Program-made: the position numbers and the translations under genes
The notes under the pieces: generated by a model
The model's input: only the letters and a program-made list of their open reading frames with translations
Told to the model about the DNA's origin: nothing
The model's database searches: none
Shown: positions 8,092 through 15,302 of the stretch, in pieces
Layout of the letters: each line of letters opens with the position of its first letter
How positions within the stretch are numbered: position 1 is the first letter of the stretch
Assembly: GCA_900757715.1 (NCBI GenBank)
Contig: CAAEOZ010000015.1
Coordinates: forward strand, 1 to 17,044
Length of the DNA stretch: 17,044 bases
Reading direction: 5' to 3'
Origin: an uncultured Veillonella sp.
Lineage (GTDB): Bacteria > Bacillota > Negativicutes > Veillonellales > Veillonellaceae

Positions 8092-8763
8092 ATGGAAACA
8101 AAATGGTATTCAGATATTTGGCAGCTTATGGTAGCTCCCTTTAAACGTGGTATTCCACAGATCGTAGAACATGGATCTTGTCGAAAAGGGTTCTATGCCA
8201 CAGCAGCTTTGGCATTAATGTCATTCGTATTTTCAAATATTCTACCTGCTCTTGTGGGTATGATATTTGTAGACAAACTTAATGTTGCACTTACTGGTGC
8301 GACTGCTCTTTCTGGGATCGGCCTATTAGGCCTAGCGGTTGGCTTGCTATTTGCTTTTATTGGTATTGCTATTTATTCTGCTATTTTTTCTTGGGTCGCC
8401 AATAAATTTGATGCCAATACTACATATGAGTCTGTGTTAAAGATCATGTGGTATGAACAAGCTTATAATCAGATTATGGGCCTAGTATATTTCATTGGCT
8501 TTCTATTACTATCATTGCCATTTTTGTTGCTACTAGGATCTAATCCTGATTCTACAGTAGGTAGTATCGTATGGATAATTATTATTATATTCGCAACGAT
8601 AGTTTTTGCAGTCTATACATTCTGGGTATGTTTAACATTGTTAAGTCGCCAAATTAATAAATCCCGTTTAGCAACTTTTGGCATTTCTATTATTACGAGT
8701 TTAATTCCCATAATCGTTTTAGGTATCTTGATTGGAATGATAGCACTTGCTACTTCCAGATAA
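8092..8763 (+). CDS. Yip1-like five-helix membrane protein
   Basis: The 223-residue product has a short cytoplasmic head (METKWYSDIWQLMVAPFKRG) followed by about five hydrophobic segments near residues 34-58, 74-101, 119-139, 147-175 and 186-219. The layout and the FKRGI head segment fit the YIP1 domain family, whose bacterial members have no settled role. The frame is open from 8038, but TTGGAGG at 8081-8087 places the start at 8092. Its head (WY-DI--L, then HGS--R) matches that of the protein at 9758-10387, so the two are probably old duplicates. It is followed by its own terminator. Confidence 0.7.
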   Translation: METKWYSDIWQLMVAPFKRGIPQIVEHGSCRKGFYATAALALMSFVFSNILPALVGMIFVDKLNVALTGATALSGIGLLGLAVGLLFAFIGIAIYSAIFSWVANKFDANTTYESVLKIMWYEQAYNQIMGLVYFIGFLLLSLPFLLLLGSNPDSTVGSIVWIIIIIFATIVFAVYTFWVCLTLLSRQINKSRLATFGISIITSLIPIIVLGILIGMIALATSR

Positions 8764-8783
8764 TTACATAACATGAAAAATAT

Positions 8784-8816
8784 GAAAGGGGGCTGTAACA
8801 AAACAGCTCCTTTTTT
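8784..8816 (+). terminator. Terminator after the first Yip1-like gene
   Basis: GGGGGCTGT and ACAGCTCC pair around an AACAAA loop, followed by TTTTTT. Confidence 0.85.
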
Positions 8817-8877
8817 ATATTTTAAAGGAATCGCAATTAGAATATGGTAAAACCACATTCTTTTATAGGCTCTTTTG

Positions 8878-8930
8878 TGCTATAATGATGAACGGAAAAT
8901 GAAAAGGAACTATTTTTTATAGTTCCTTTT
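8878..8930 (+). promoter_or_regulatory. Extended -10 promoter followed at once by a hairpin
   Basis: TGCTATAAT (8878-8886) is a perfect extended -10 element with no convincing -35. The transcript would begin near 8893 and meet a perfect 12-bp hairpin at 8902-8913 / 8919-8930, ending in TTTT. It may be a leader hairpin of the next gene, an attenuator, or a very short RNA. Confidence 0.4.
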
Positions 8931-9001
8931 GGTGTGTTGTATGTTATAGTATTTAAACTTAAATGTTATGTATGTATATTGTGTAAAAGGTGGTGATACT
9001 T

Positions 9002-9685
9002 ATGATGGTAGGTTTAATGCAGTTTATCTATCGTTTATTAAACCCTATTGAAGAGAATAATCCTCGTATGTATCACTTTGATATTGCCTATGGGCAACTC
9101 ATAGGAATGTTGCTATTAACACTTATATGCTATCAATTTACTATTGTAGGTGAAGGCGTATATTTAGATGCTATACGTGCGTTTATACGTAATTCTTCGT
9201 TATTGGTAAGGTGGGAATCACTATCTCTTCCGGTAGGTCAACATGAAATACAACTTTTTTTGGAACAGATGGGTAGTCCTAGAGAATTTTGGAATGTAGG
9301 TCGCTTTGCATGGGTAATCGGAAAAGTCATTCTCATGGCATGTATCATTATAGTCTATGCGGTTGCTCAACAGCGTAAATTCTATGTTCGAACTGTTACA
9401 ACCGGTATTTTGCATATCATGTCATTTGCTCAACTTGTTGTGGCACTGATTACTTTTACAGCAGGGATTATGCTGATTCTAACTTCGGTACCATTAATAC
9501 TGCAAGCGATCATTGGCTTCTGTATGATTGTGCTATGTATTTTAAGTACCGTATTATTGTTACAAACTATGGGACGTATTGCGGGAGCATGTATTAATGG
9601 GACCCCTTATGAAGGTCTGATTCTAATGTTGATTGCTCTTTTGGTAGCACACGTGTTTGAATGGGTTTATATGTTGACTCGATAA
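9002..9685 (+). CDS. Multi-helix membrane protein, family not recognised
   Basis: The 227-residue product has a soluble N-terminal segment (about 1-28), one hydrophobic helix (about 29-48), a more polar stretch of about 55 residues rich in charged side chains, and then four helices to the C-terminus ending in VFEWVYMLTR. It resembles the Yip1-like proteins on either side in size, helix count and position, but I could not find a clear shared motif. The frame is open from a GTG at 8990; the ribosome site AAAGGTGG (about 8986-8993) favours the ATG at 9002 or 9005. It is followed by a terminator 20 bp downstream. Confidence 0.65.
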   Translation: MMVGLMQFIYRLLNPIEENNPRMYHFDIAYGQLIGMLLLTLICYQFTIVGEGVYLDAIRAFIRNSSLLVRWESLSLPVGQHEIQLFLEQMGSPREFWNVGRFAWVIGKVILMACIIIVYAVAQQRKFYVRTVTTGILHIMSFAQLVVALITFTAGIMLILTSVPLILQAIIGFCMIVLCILSTVLLLQTMGRIAGACINGTPYEGLILMLIALLVAHVFEWVYMLTR

Positions 9686-9703
9686 AATACATATGATATA
9701 TCT

Positions 9704-9730
9704 AGGATGAGCTATGACTCGTCCTTTTTT
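9704..9730 (+). terminator. Terminator between the second and third membrane genes
   Basis: GGATGAG and CTCGTCC pair (one G-U) around CTATGA and are followed by a T-run. An ATG at 9707 lies within this stem, which argues against using it as the next gene's start. Confidence 0.7.
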
Positions 9731-9757
9731 ACTAGTTTTAAACTAAAAGGAGCATTT

Positions 9758-10387
9758 ATGACATGGTATAAGGATATATTACATTTATTTACCAAACTTA
9801 GCGAACAATCATTTCAAAATATTATCAATTACGGATCTTATACGAGAGCCATTCTGAATCTAGTTGTATCTACTATTGTATTATATATAATGACCTATAG
9901 CTTACCGTTTATGGTGAAAGTTATATCTCCATTGCTTGGGATTAAACGGATTACTGGGTTAACTCACTTTGATTTAGTTAGCACTCTAGCAAGTTCTACA
10001 TTCCTGATTTTTCAAATTATCATCGGTTCATTTGTCATATGGCGCTTACTTATTTTATTAGGGGGTCGTGGTACTTATAGCGGCGTGCTGCGCAATTATA
10101 TATATGGCATAGCTTATACAAATGCGCTTCGCACGGTTGTATTACTATTAGTCCATATAATAGGGATTATTTTCTTCTCTCTATCCCTTCAAAAGTATGT
10201 AGGGGATATGGCATATCTTATTACGATGTTTAGCCAATATTATGCTGTCTTTATTATAGCTCAATTAATGCGACGTTATGTTGGACTAGGCATCGTTAAG
10301 ACTTATATTGTTATGTTTATTGTGGCATTATTATCTATATCAGCATTGCCTCAATGGATTCGCTTTGTCCATACATTATTCAAATAA
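9758..10387 (+). CDS. Yip1-like five-helix membrane protein
   Basis: The 209-residue product has the head MTWYKDILHLF, which parallels METKWYSDIWQLM of the gene at 8092, and both continue with a Gly-Ser motif (NYGSYTRA here, HGSCRKG there) before the first helix. About five hydrophobic segments follow. It is very likely a diverged paralogue, hence a YIP1-domain-like protein of unknown role. The start at 9758 follows AAAAGGAG; upstream in-frame codons back to 9707 run through a terminator stem and are unlikely to be translated. The gene ends at a bidirectional terminator shared with the convergent gene. Confidence 0.7.
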   Translation: MTWYKDILHLFTKLSEQSFQNIINYGSYTRAILNLVVSTIVLYIMTYSLPFMVKVISPLLGIKRITGLTHFDLVSTLASSTFLIFQIIIGSFVIWRLLILLGGRGTYSGVLRNYIYGIAYTNALRTVVLLLVHIIGIIFFSLSLQKYVGDMAYLITMFSQYYAVFIIAQLMRRYVGLGIVKTYIVMFIVALLSISALPQWIRFVHTLFK

Positions 10388-10407
10388 TATATTGTGATAA
10401 GAATTAA

Positions 10408-10436
10408 AACCGCAAGATACATATCTTGCGGCTTTT
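10408..10436. terminator. Bidirectional terminator
   Basis: CCGCAAGAT and ATCTTGCGG pair around a short loop, with A-run before and TTTTT after. It serves the convergent genes on both sides. Confidence 0.9.
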
Positions 10437-10442
10437 TGCTCA

Positions 10443-11348
10443 TTAACCTAGTTGAGCTTCGTAATGGTGTAATAAGAGCTCTACATTATCTTCGTCGTAT
10501 TCGATTTGTTGTGACCATCTTGCAATTTGCTTTAAGGGCTGCCCCTCTAAGGCGCTAGCCATAAGTATATAGTCAGTACCATCCTTTGCATAATCTAAGA
10601 TAGATTCCAAGGAATAGTCTGATAGCATATCAATTTGGCGATACAATATATATTGGTACACTTTGTTAAATAGGCTCATATCCTCTTGCTGTATATAGGT
10701 TTGTACGGATGCGGTGAGTTGGTCTAGTTTACTAGATAATGTATTAACCTGTGCAGTCCAATTTTCATCGATGGGTTCCGTTTTTTTATATAGGTCTAAT
10801 AATTCTTTGAAAGACTGCTTTGTGGGATTTGGCGCATATTGGAATAAATTAGGATCTAAATCAAAGGCCAATAATTCAAATACATTCTGAAGTGTTAATC
10901 GCTCCTCAGAAGTAAATTCGTTATCGTCATCCTCAATTGTAAAGAGGAGGGAGTCTATCGTTTTATTTTGAGCTAATAACTCAACAGAGGCTTCACAAGA
11001 TAAACCGACTCCACATAGCTCTAAGTCTTCAATATATTTATAAAAGCGCGGATGCATATGGCAGGTGTCACAAAGTCCTTCTTCGCCCAATTCGAGTACA
11101 ACCTTACACAGTCCATTTTCATTGAGTAAGGGGCACATAGGTTGTGTTTTGGAAAATACGAAATGACTACCTTCGTCATCAACCGTGATGGCTTGTTGTA
11201 AACTTTCACCAAGAGAACCTGTCATGGAATGATAACGTTCAGCAGTATGTTCATCTATATCAATGGTCCACAGCTGACAACATGTATTTTCGCATCGATT
11301 GGCCTTGCATTGAAATTCGTGATATATAGTGGGGTAAATTGAAATCAT
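10443..11348 (-). CDS. FliB-like cysteine-cluster protein (flagellin lysine-N-methylase family)
   Basis: The 301-residue product opens with the FliB signature FQCKANRCENTCCQLW, placing C14, C19, C23 and C24 in a Cx4Cx3CC pattern. A second group follows in MCPLLNENGLC (C72, C81), GLCDTCHMHPR (C93, C96) and C112, C118. All ten cysteines fall in the first 118 residues and none in the remaining 183, which look helical. This suggests an N-terminal metal or iron-sulfur module. FliB methylates lysines of flagellin in Salmonella, but annotated relatives are widespread in bacteria without flagella, and no flagellar gene is in view. The real substrate is unknown. The ATG at 11348 has only a weak ribosome site. 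Confidence 0.8.
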   Translation of the reverse strand: MISIYPTIYHEFQCKANRCENTCCQLWTIDIDEHTAERYHSMTGSLGESLQQAITVDDEGSHFVFSKTQPMCPLLNENGLCKVVLELGEEGLCDTCHMHPRFYKYIEDLELCGVGLSCEASVELLAQNKTIDSLLFTIEDDDNEFTSEERLTLQNVFELLAFDLDPNLFQYAPNPTKQSFKELLDLYKKTEPIDENWTAQVNTLSSKLDQLTASVQTYIQQEDMSLFNKVYQYILYRQIDMLSDYSLESILDYAKDGTDYILMASALEGQPLKQIARWSQQIEYDEDNVELLLHHYEAQLG

Positions 11349-11446
11349 AGTTAGCTCACATGTAGTTACAAAAATGAATCTATGTGCATTGTATCATAGG
11401 GTGCAGGTACATGCACTAATTATGTAAATAAAGATTATAAACCGTG

Positions 11447-11475
11447 TTGATTTAGTGTATAATTGTATATATATT
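11447..11475 (+). promoter_or_regulatory. Probable promoter of the first PepSY-like gene
   Basis: TTGATT (11447-11452) and TATATT (11470-11475) are spaced by 17 bp. An 11-bp palindrome GTTATGATAAC (11476-11486) sits at the predicted start and could be an operator. An alternative -10, TATAAT, lies at 11458-11463. Confidence 0.45.
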
Positions 11476-11508
11476 GTTATGATAACTGTTTGAGATATGG
11501 AGGAACCA

Positions 11509-12072
11509 ATGAGATCATTTTTTGTAAAAGGTAGCCTTGTATTGGCCTTGGCAGCGGCATTTGGCATGCCAAATGCAAGTGCAGCTCCTTTAGTAGCTGT
11601 AGAGCCAACTGTGGCAGTTGTTGATGGCAATCATGCGGCAATTGTAGGAGCTAATGGTTTATTAAATGCCTTTATCCAAAATCATCCAAATGCTGGAATT
11701 ACGGAAATCGCCTTTGATGCGGATGGAGGTCAAATTAAGTATGATGTAGAAGGTTTTGATGAAACTGGCAAATATGAGTTAACGTATATCTATGCTACTA
11801 ATCAAATCTTTGAAAAACGCGAAGGGGACTTCTATAAATCGTTAAAGAAAAAATCTTTTGATCCACGAGAAATTTTACCTCCTGCAGCAGTGGTGAACTT
11901 TGCTTATGCCCAAACAAAAGGCAAAGCTGTGAGCCTCAACGAATGGGCTGTGCGCTATGATAAAGGTAAAATCGTGTACAAAGTTAGCTTTGGTACAGAA
12001 GATAATAAAGAGGTACATGTACGTATGGATGCAATGAACGGTAAATTGCTATCTGTTAAATTTGATGACTAA
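11509..12072 (+). CDS. Exported PepSY-like protein
   Basis: The 187-residue product starts with a clear signal peptide (MRSFFVKGSLVLALAAAFGM), with likely cleavage after ASA near residue 25. The mature part holds two PepSY-like units. The first (about 48-100) contains IKYDVEGFDETGKYEL. The second (about 127-187) ends KVSFGTEDNKEVHVRMDAMNGKLLSVKFDD, close to the PepSY consensus with its Asp-Ala-x-x-Gly turn. PepSY units are found in exported inhibitors and sensors; no exact role can be assigned. The frame is open from 11497, but that ATG is part of the GGAGG ribosome site, so the start is 11509. The protein at 12589-13646 is a paralogue with the same C-terminal design. Confidence 0.8.
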   Translation: MRSFFVKGSLVLALAAAFGMPNASAAPLVAVEPTVAVVDGNHAAIVGANGLLNAFIQNHPNAGITEIAFDADGGQIKYDVEGFDETGKYELTYIYATNQIFEKREGDFYKSLKKKSFDPREILPPAAVVNFAYAQTKGKAVSLNEWAVRYDKGKIVYKVSFGTEDNKEVHVRMDAMNGKLLSVKFDD

Positions 12073-12242
12073 TATATGATTGACTAGTTATTATATCTTA
12101 ATAGTGCTTAGTTATTTTATTCTGAATATAATAATTAAATACATTAATACTGTTTTTCTTAAAAAATAACTAGTATTGAAGTGTTTTTTTGTGAAAGTTT
12201 GCTCATGAATGTAAATTTTTAGATATCAATATGTGTATTTTG

Positions 12243-12281
12243 AAAGCCGTTTATCCCTTATATATGGGGTAAACGGCTTTT
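12243..12281 (+). terminator. Hairpin terminator, AAGCCGTTTA stem
   Basis: AAAGCCGTTTATCCC and GGGGTAAACGGCTTTT form a long stem around TTATATAT, ending in TTTT. It lies 170 bp after the PepSY-like gene, so its transcript has a long 3' tail or another gene-free RNA ends here. Confidence 0.75.
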
Positions 12282-12430
12282 GATATGTTATTCATGGAAT
12301 TTTTAAGTATAAAGTAAATCCCATAGGATTTTATAGGAATTATATATAAATTCATTCTAAACTCACTATAAAATAAGCATTTAATGGTTCTTCTACATTT
12401 TGACTTCATAGACTATCGATAGTATGTGTA

Positions 12431-12538
12431 CCAGTCGAAAGACAAACTCAACTATATCTGAAATTTCCAAACTATATATCTACAAGTCCATGCTAGATAT
12501 ATGTTTTGGAACTTACATGATGATATTGAGTTGACTGG
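12431..12538 (+). repeat. Long imperfect hairpin in the leader of the second PepSY-like gene
   Basis: Three nested arm pairs share one centre: CCAGTC with GACTGG at the ends, CTCAACTATATC (12447-12458) with GATATTGAG (12522-12530), and 12465-12482 with 12494-12511 (TTCCAAA...TAGA type, most positions paired). The result is one stem of about 45 bp with internal loops, ending 50 bp before the next start codon. Confidence 0.6.
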
Positions 12539-12540
12539 AA

Positions 12541-12568
12541 ATATACATGCGTAAAGTTGCATGTATAT
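12541..12568 (+). repeat. Perfect 10-bp hairpin just upstream of the ribosome site
   Basis: ATATACATGC and GCATGTATAT pair around an 8-nt loop. The AAGGAGG ribosome site begins about 10 bp after it. It could affect translation of the downstream gene. Confidence 0.65.
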
Positions 12569-12588
12569 GAATTAATAAGGAGGACAAT

Positions 12589-13209
12589 ATGAAAAAATCT
12601 ATTTTAAAAAGTAGTATTGCTTTAGCAGTGGCTGGCGTATTTGGTGCCACTGTAGCTGTAACAGCAGCTGAACCAGTAACTCCAATGCCTGTTACGCAAG
12701 AAACAGCGAGTACAGCGACTCCAGCACAACCAGTTACTGATCCAGTAGTTCCTACTGTAGCGGTGGCTCCAGATGTGGCTACTACTGCAGTTGCACCTAA
12801 AATTCCGGTAGCTCCTGTAGCAGAAGCTAATCAAGTAGGTACAGCAGTTCGTAATACTACACCAGTTCCAACAGCTACACAAGATGTTAAAACACCAGTA
12901 GCTCAAGAAACTGTAGTGCCTAGTACAGAAAATCCTGCAGCAGCGGTCCCTTCTATTGAAACTGCATCTGTAGCTAAAGCTCCTAGTGAACCAAGAGTAG
13001 TACGCAGTGGTGATAAAAAATCTGAATCTGTAGCGAAGCATGGTAAAGAAGTTAAAAATACTAAAAAAGCTGCAGTAGATAAAGCGCCTAAAGTAAAAGT
13101 TGTGAAAGACGAAAAAAAAGCTGATAAAGAAGAGCCTACTAAAGAGGAAAAAAAAACTCTAAAAGTAGAAAATCACAACCTAGCACAACCAACCAGCAAG
13201 AAGGCGTAG
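12589..13209 (+). CDS. Exported Pro/Ala/Thr- and Lys-rich protein, N-terminal part of a frame-split gene
   Basis: As it stands the frame gives 206 residues. It has a signal peptide (MKKSILKSSIALAVAGVFGA, likely cleaved near residue 27), a segment of about 105 residues dominated by Pro, Ala, Val and Thr, then a Lys-rich stretch (about 140-200). It stops at TAG 13207-13209. The next frame carries the PepSY-like domain that a paralogue at 11509-12072 has in one piece, so this is probably the front part of one protein of about 352 residues, interrupted at A9 (13148-13156). The low-complexity part looks like a wall- or membrane-spanning stalk. The start has an AAGGAGG ribosome site and a hairpin leader. 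Confidence 0.75.
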   Translation: MKKSILKSSIALAVAGVFGATVAVTAAEPVTPMPVTQETASTATPAQPVTDPVVPTVAVAPDVATTAVAPKIPVAPVAEANQVGTAVRNTTPVPTATQDVKTPVAQETVVPSTENPAAAVPSIETASVAKAPSEPRVVRSGDKKSESVAKHGKEVKNTKKAAVDKAPKVKVVKDEKKADKEEPTKEEKKTLKVENHNLAQPTSKKA

Positions 13210-13646
13210 TAGACCAAAATAGTATTTTCGTAGTTGGTGCTAATTATTTAATTGACCAATTCGAAAGCAAATTTGGAAACTCCAAAATTACAAATGTATC
13301 TTTCAAAACTCAAGGTAAAACTGCTATCTATGAAGTAGCTGGTTTTAATACTAGTGGTGCTCATTCTATGACTCTAGATGTGGCTACTGGTAATGTAACT
13401 GATGGTACTCCTAAAGCATATGATGCATCTATGGAAGCTAGTGCTATTGATGCCGGAACAGTAATACCTCCACATGTGGCAATTAATGCAGCTTTCGTAC
13501 AGTCTGGCAAGGTAGCGACTGGTATTAATGCGTGGTCTCTTGCTAATCAAAATGGAAAATCACTATATACCATAGAGTTCCATGATGCACAAAATAAACC
13601 GATATCCGTTGTATTGGATGCTAAAACAGGGACGGTAGCAAAATAA
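13143..13646 (+). pseudogene. PepSY-like C-terminal part, out of frame with 12589-13209
   Basis: This frame is open from 13143 to the TAA ending at 13646. From 13200 on it reads like protein and aligns with the paralogue: VVDQNSIFVVGANYLIDQF against VVDGNHAAIVGANGLLNAF, YEVAGFNTSG against YDVEGFDETG, and SVVLDAKTGTVAK against HVRMDAMNGKLLSVK. The only ATG with no convincing ribosome site (13368) lies well inside the homologous region, so separate initiation would give a truncated domain. One extra A, or loss of two, in A9 would fuse it to the upstream frame. It may be a phase-off state, product of transcript slippage, a true frameshift mutation or a sequencing error. Confidence 0.75.
13148..13156 (+). 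repeat. A9 homopolymer at the frame junction
   Basis: Nine consecutive A's lie exactly in the only stretch where both frames are open (13143-13206). Runs of this length are known sites of replication and RNA polymerase slippage. Confidence 0.9.
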
Positions 13647-13652
13647 GTTGAT

Positions 13653-13983
13653 CTCCTATTCTATAGCGCTGTAAAGTAAACCCTTTCAAAAACGAATACT
13701 AAGCACTCAAAACTATACACACATAACATAAGTACACTTACACACACATACACAACACATAAAACACACAAAAACACACACAATAAACAACACACACAAT
13801 AAACAATTACACACAGCCCTCTGGATTGGATAGACAAACATTGACTCTCTCCTATGCCGTCTGTCGTTCAGAGGGCCCCTTATGAATTGTGGTTCCCTCC
13901 GAATCATAAGATTATATACTTGGTATATATACTCTCTCTCACAATAAGAACGTAACTGCTTTACAGCACGCTGGGTATAGGAG
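13653..13983. repeat. Composite long-range inverted-repeat element
   Basis: Outer arms 13653-13676 and 13959-13983 share CTCCTAT, AGCG and CTGTAAAG in complementary order with a few mismatches between. Inside lies a nested hairpin: GCCCTCTG (13816-13823) with CAGAGGGC (13869-13876), plus GACAAAC (13833-13839) with GTCTGTC (13859-13865); the one mismatch becomes a G-U pair if the minus strand is transcribed. CTCTCCTATGCC (13847-13858) is an alternative partner for 13974-13985 (11 of 12). This looks like a structured RNA or a small non-coding repeat element. Confidence 0.5.
13709..13815. repeat. CA-rich, nearly G-free tract with a 16-bp tandem repeat
   Basis: About 107 bp of mostly A and C with a single G. 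It contains a perfect 16-bp tandem duplication, CACACACAATAAACAA at 13775-13790 and 13791-13806. Strand composition is extremely skewed compared with the rest of the window. Confidence 0.85.
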
Positions 13984-13986
13984 AGC

Positions 13987-14037
13987 AAAAAAGCCCGTAT
14001 CACATGTAGACCGCTGCATGTGATACGGGCTTTTTTT
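13987..14037. terminator. Strong bidirectional terminator
   Basis: A perfect 20-bp stem (13987-14006 / 14017-14036, GC-rich centre GCCCGTATCACATG) with A-run and T-run at opposite ends and a 10-nt loop. Confidence 0.9.
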
Positions 14038-14097
14038 GTAAGAAAATTTCTTTATATCAAATGGTAGATATAAGATTATAAGTTTTTAGTAAAGGTA

Positions 14098-14135
14098 AAA
14101 AGAGCAGATGTTATAGGAAGCATCTGCTCTTTTGT
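14098..14135. terminator. Terminator of alr
   Basis: AGAGCAGATG and CATCTGCTCT pair around a short loop, with A and T runs outside. It lies about 45 bp beyond the alr stop codon and can act in both directions. Confidence 0.85.
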
Positions 14136-14177
14136 TATGAATATAGACTCTTATGAGATCTAACATGATTGTTTTAT

Positions 14178-15290
14178 TTATATATATTGTCGCGGTACTC
14201 GTTCTGAGAATCCACAGAATATTTCGTATGGAATAGTAGAAGCAAGAGCGGCAATCTCTAGTGCGGAGATACTTTCATGACCTTGGGAACCTAGAAGGAC
14301 TACCTTATCGCCTGGCTTTACGGTAATTGTATCCGGAACGGCGACCATGAATTGGTCCATACAAATGCGACCTACTACAGGGCAACGCGTACCATGAATC
14401 AGTACGGTACCTCGATTGGATAAACTCCGAGGATAACCATCCGCATAGCCTACCGGGATAGTAGCAATCGTCATTGGCTCAGCTGTGATATAGGTAGACC
14501 CATATCCGATGCCTTCGCCAGCAGGGATATGTTGCACATGAACAACTTCACTATGGAAGGATAAAACTGGCTTTAAGCCCAACCGATTTGGCACATCAAG
14601 GGATGGCATGATACCGTATTGAATAATACCAGGGCGAGCATCCGTAAATAAGCTGTCTTTGACAGATAAGAGACCTGCACTGTTGGCGAGGGAGAAACGG
14701 TAATCTGCTTCTGGACGGAATGCCCGTATTTCATCTACCATGCGATGAAATTTTTGCGTTTGGCTATGGGCGTGTGATTGATCCGCCGCATCAGCATTGC
14801 TCATGTGGGAGAAGAATCCGTCTATTTCCAAATTTTCGTAGGACTCAATGCGTTTGATAAACTCAATGGCATCCTCAGGCTTGATACCGATGCGATGCAT
14901 ACCTGTATCAACGGCAACAGCAACGCGAATAATCATGTCGTGATTATCGGCTACTTTATCGAGTGCTTCCAAGTCTGTAGATTCACAAACAGCAGGAATA
15001 GAATTCGTATCTGCCACAAGTTCAAAAGATTGTGGCCTTGTGAGACCTAATAGATAAATAGGCACCATAATACCTGCATTGCGAAGAGGTACAGACTCTT
15101 CCGGAATAGCAACGGCTAAGGATTCGTAACCTTCCTCCACAGCAATGCGGCCCATCATAACGCTGCCGTGGCCGTAGCCATTGGCCTTGATAACAGCTGT
15201 AGATGTGCTCCACTCAGGCAAACTATCTTTAATTTTACGCAAATTCTCGCGAACGAGACTTGTATTTATGGTCAAATAGGTGGGTCTCAT
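14178..15290 (-). CDS. alr: Alanine racemase
   Basis: This PLP enzyme interconverts L- and D-alanine, supplying D-alanine for peptidoglycan. The 370-residue product has the PLP lysine K35 in STAVIKANGYGHG, the SHMSNAD motif (161-167), and the catalytic tyrosine Y263 in GEGIGYGSTY. VGYADGYPR and the C-terminal GRICMDQFMV also fit the fold-III racemase family, and length is typical. A TTG at 15302 is in frame, but it overlaps the GAGG ribosome site, so the ATG at 15290 is chosen. The gene runs alone, leftward, ending at its own terminator, and diverges from the dehydrogenase across an AT-rich region. Confidence 0.95.
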   Translation of the reverse strand: MRPTYLTINTSLVRENLRKIKDSLPEWSTSTAVIKANGYGHGSVMMGRIAVEEGYESLAVAIPEESVPLRNAGIMVPIYLLGLTRPQSFELVADTNSIPAVCESTDLEALDKVADNHDMIIRVAVAVDTGMHRIGIKPEDAIEFIKRIESYENLEIDGFFSHMSNADAADQSHAHSQTQKFHRMVDEIRAFRPEADYRFSLANSAGLLSVKDSLFTDARPGIIQYGIMPSLDVPNRLGLKPVLSFHSEVVHVQHIPAGEGIGYGSTYITAEPMTIATIPVGYADGYPRSLSNRGTVLIHGTRCPVVGRICMDQFMVAVPDTITVKPGDKVVLLGSQGHESISALEIAALASTIPYEIFCGFSERVPRQYI

Positions 15291-15302
15291 GGTATTCCTC
15301 AA

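Larger units (their letters stand above)
12073..12588. other. Gene-free region with terminator and structured leader
   Basis: No coding sequence was found. Contents in order: a 10-bp inverted pair (12083-12092 / 12165-12174), a terminator (12243-12281), a 12-bp palindrome ACTATCGATAGT (12412-12423), a 108-nt imperfect hairpin (12431-12538), and a perfect 10-bp hairpin (12541-12568) just before the ribosome site of the next gene. Confidence 0.7.
13647..14177. other. Gene-free region between convergent PepSY-like gene and alr
   Basis: No plausible gene. It holds a composite inverted-repeat element (13653-13983), a G-poor CA-rich tract, and two strong terminators. Confidence 0.7.

Noticed and set aside
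12622..13041. Minus-strand ORF rich in Cys, Ser and Arg
   Set aside because: Shadow of the Pro/Ala/Thr-rich exported protein, whose codon pattern produces it.
13653..13983. T-box or other known riboswitch in the gene-free region
   Set aside because: No specifier-stem or T-box core sequence and no downstream gene in the right orientation close to it.
13713..14003. Minus-strand ORF rich in Cys and Val
   Set aside because: It is the translation of the CA/GT tract and hairpins, with no ribosome site and no protein-like pattern.
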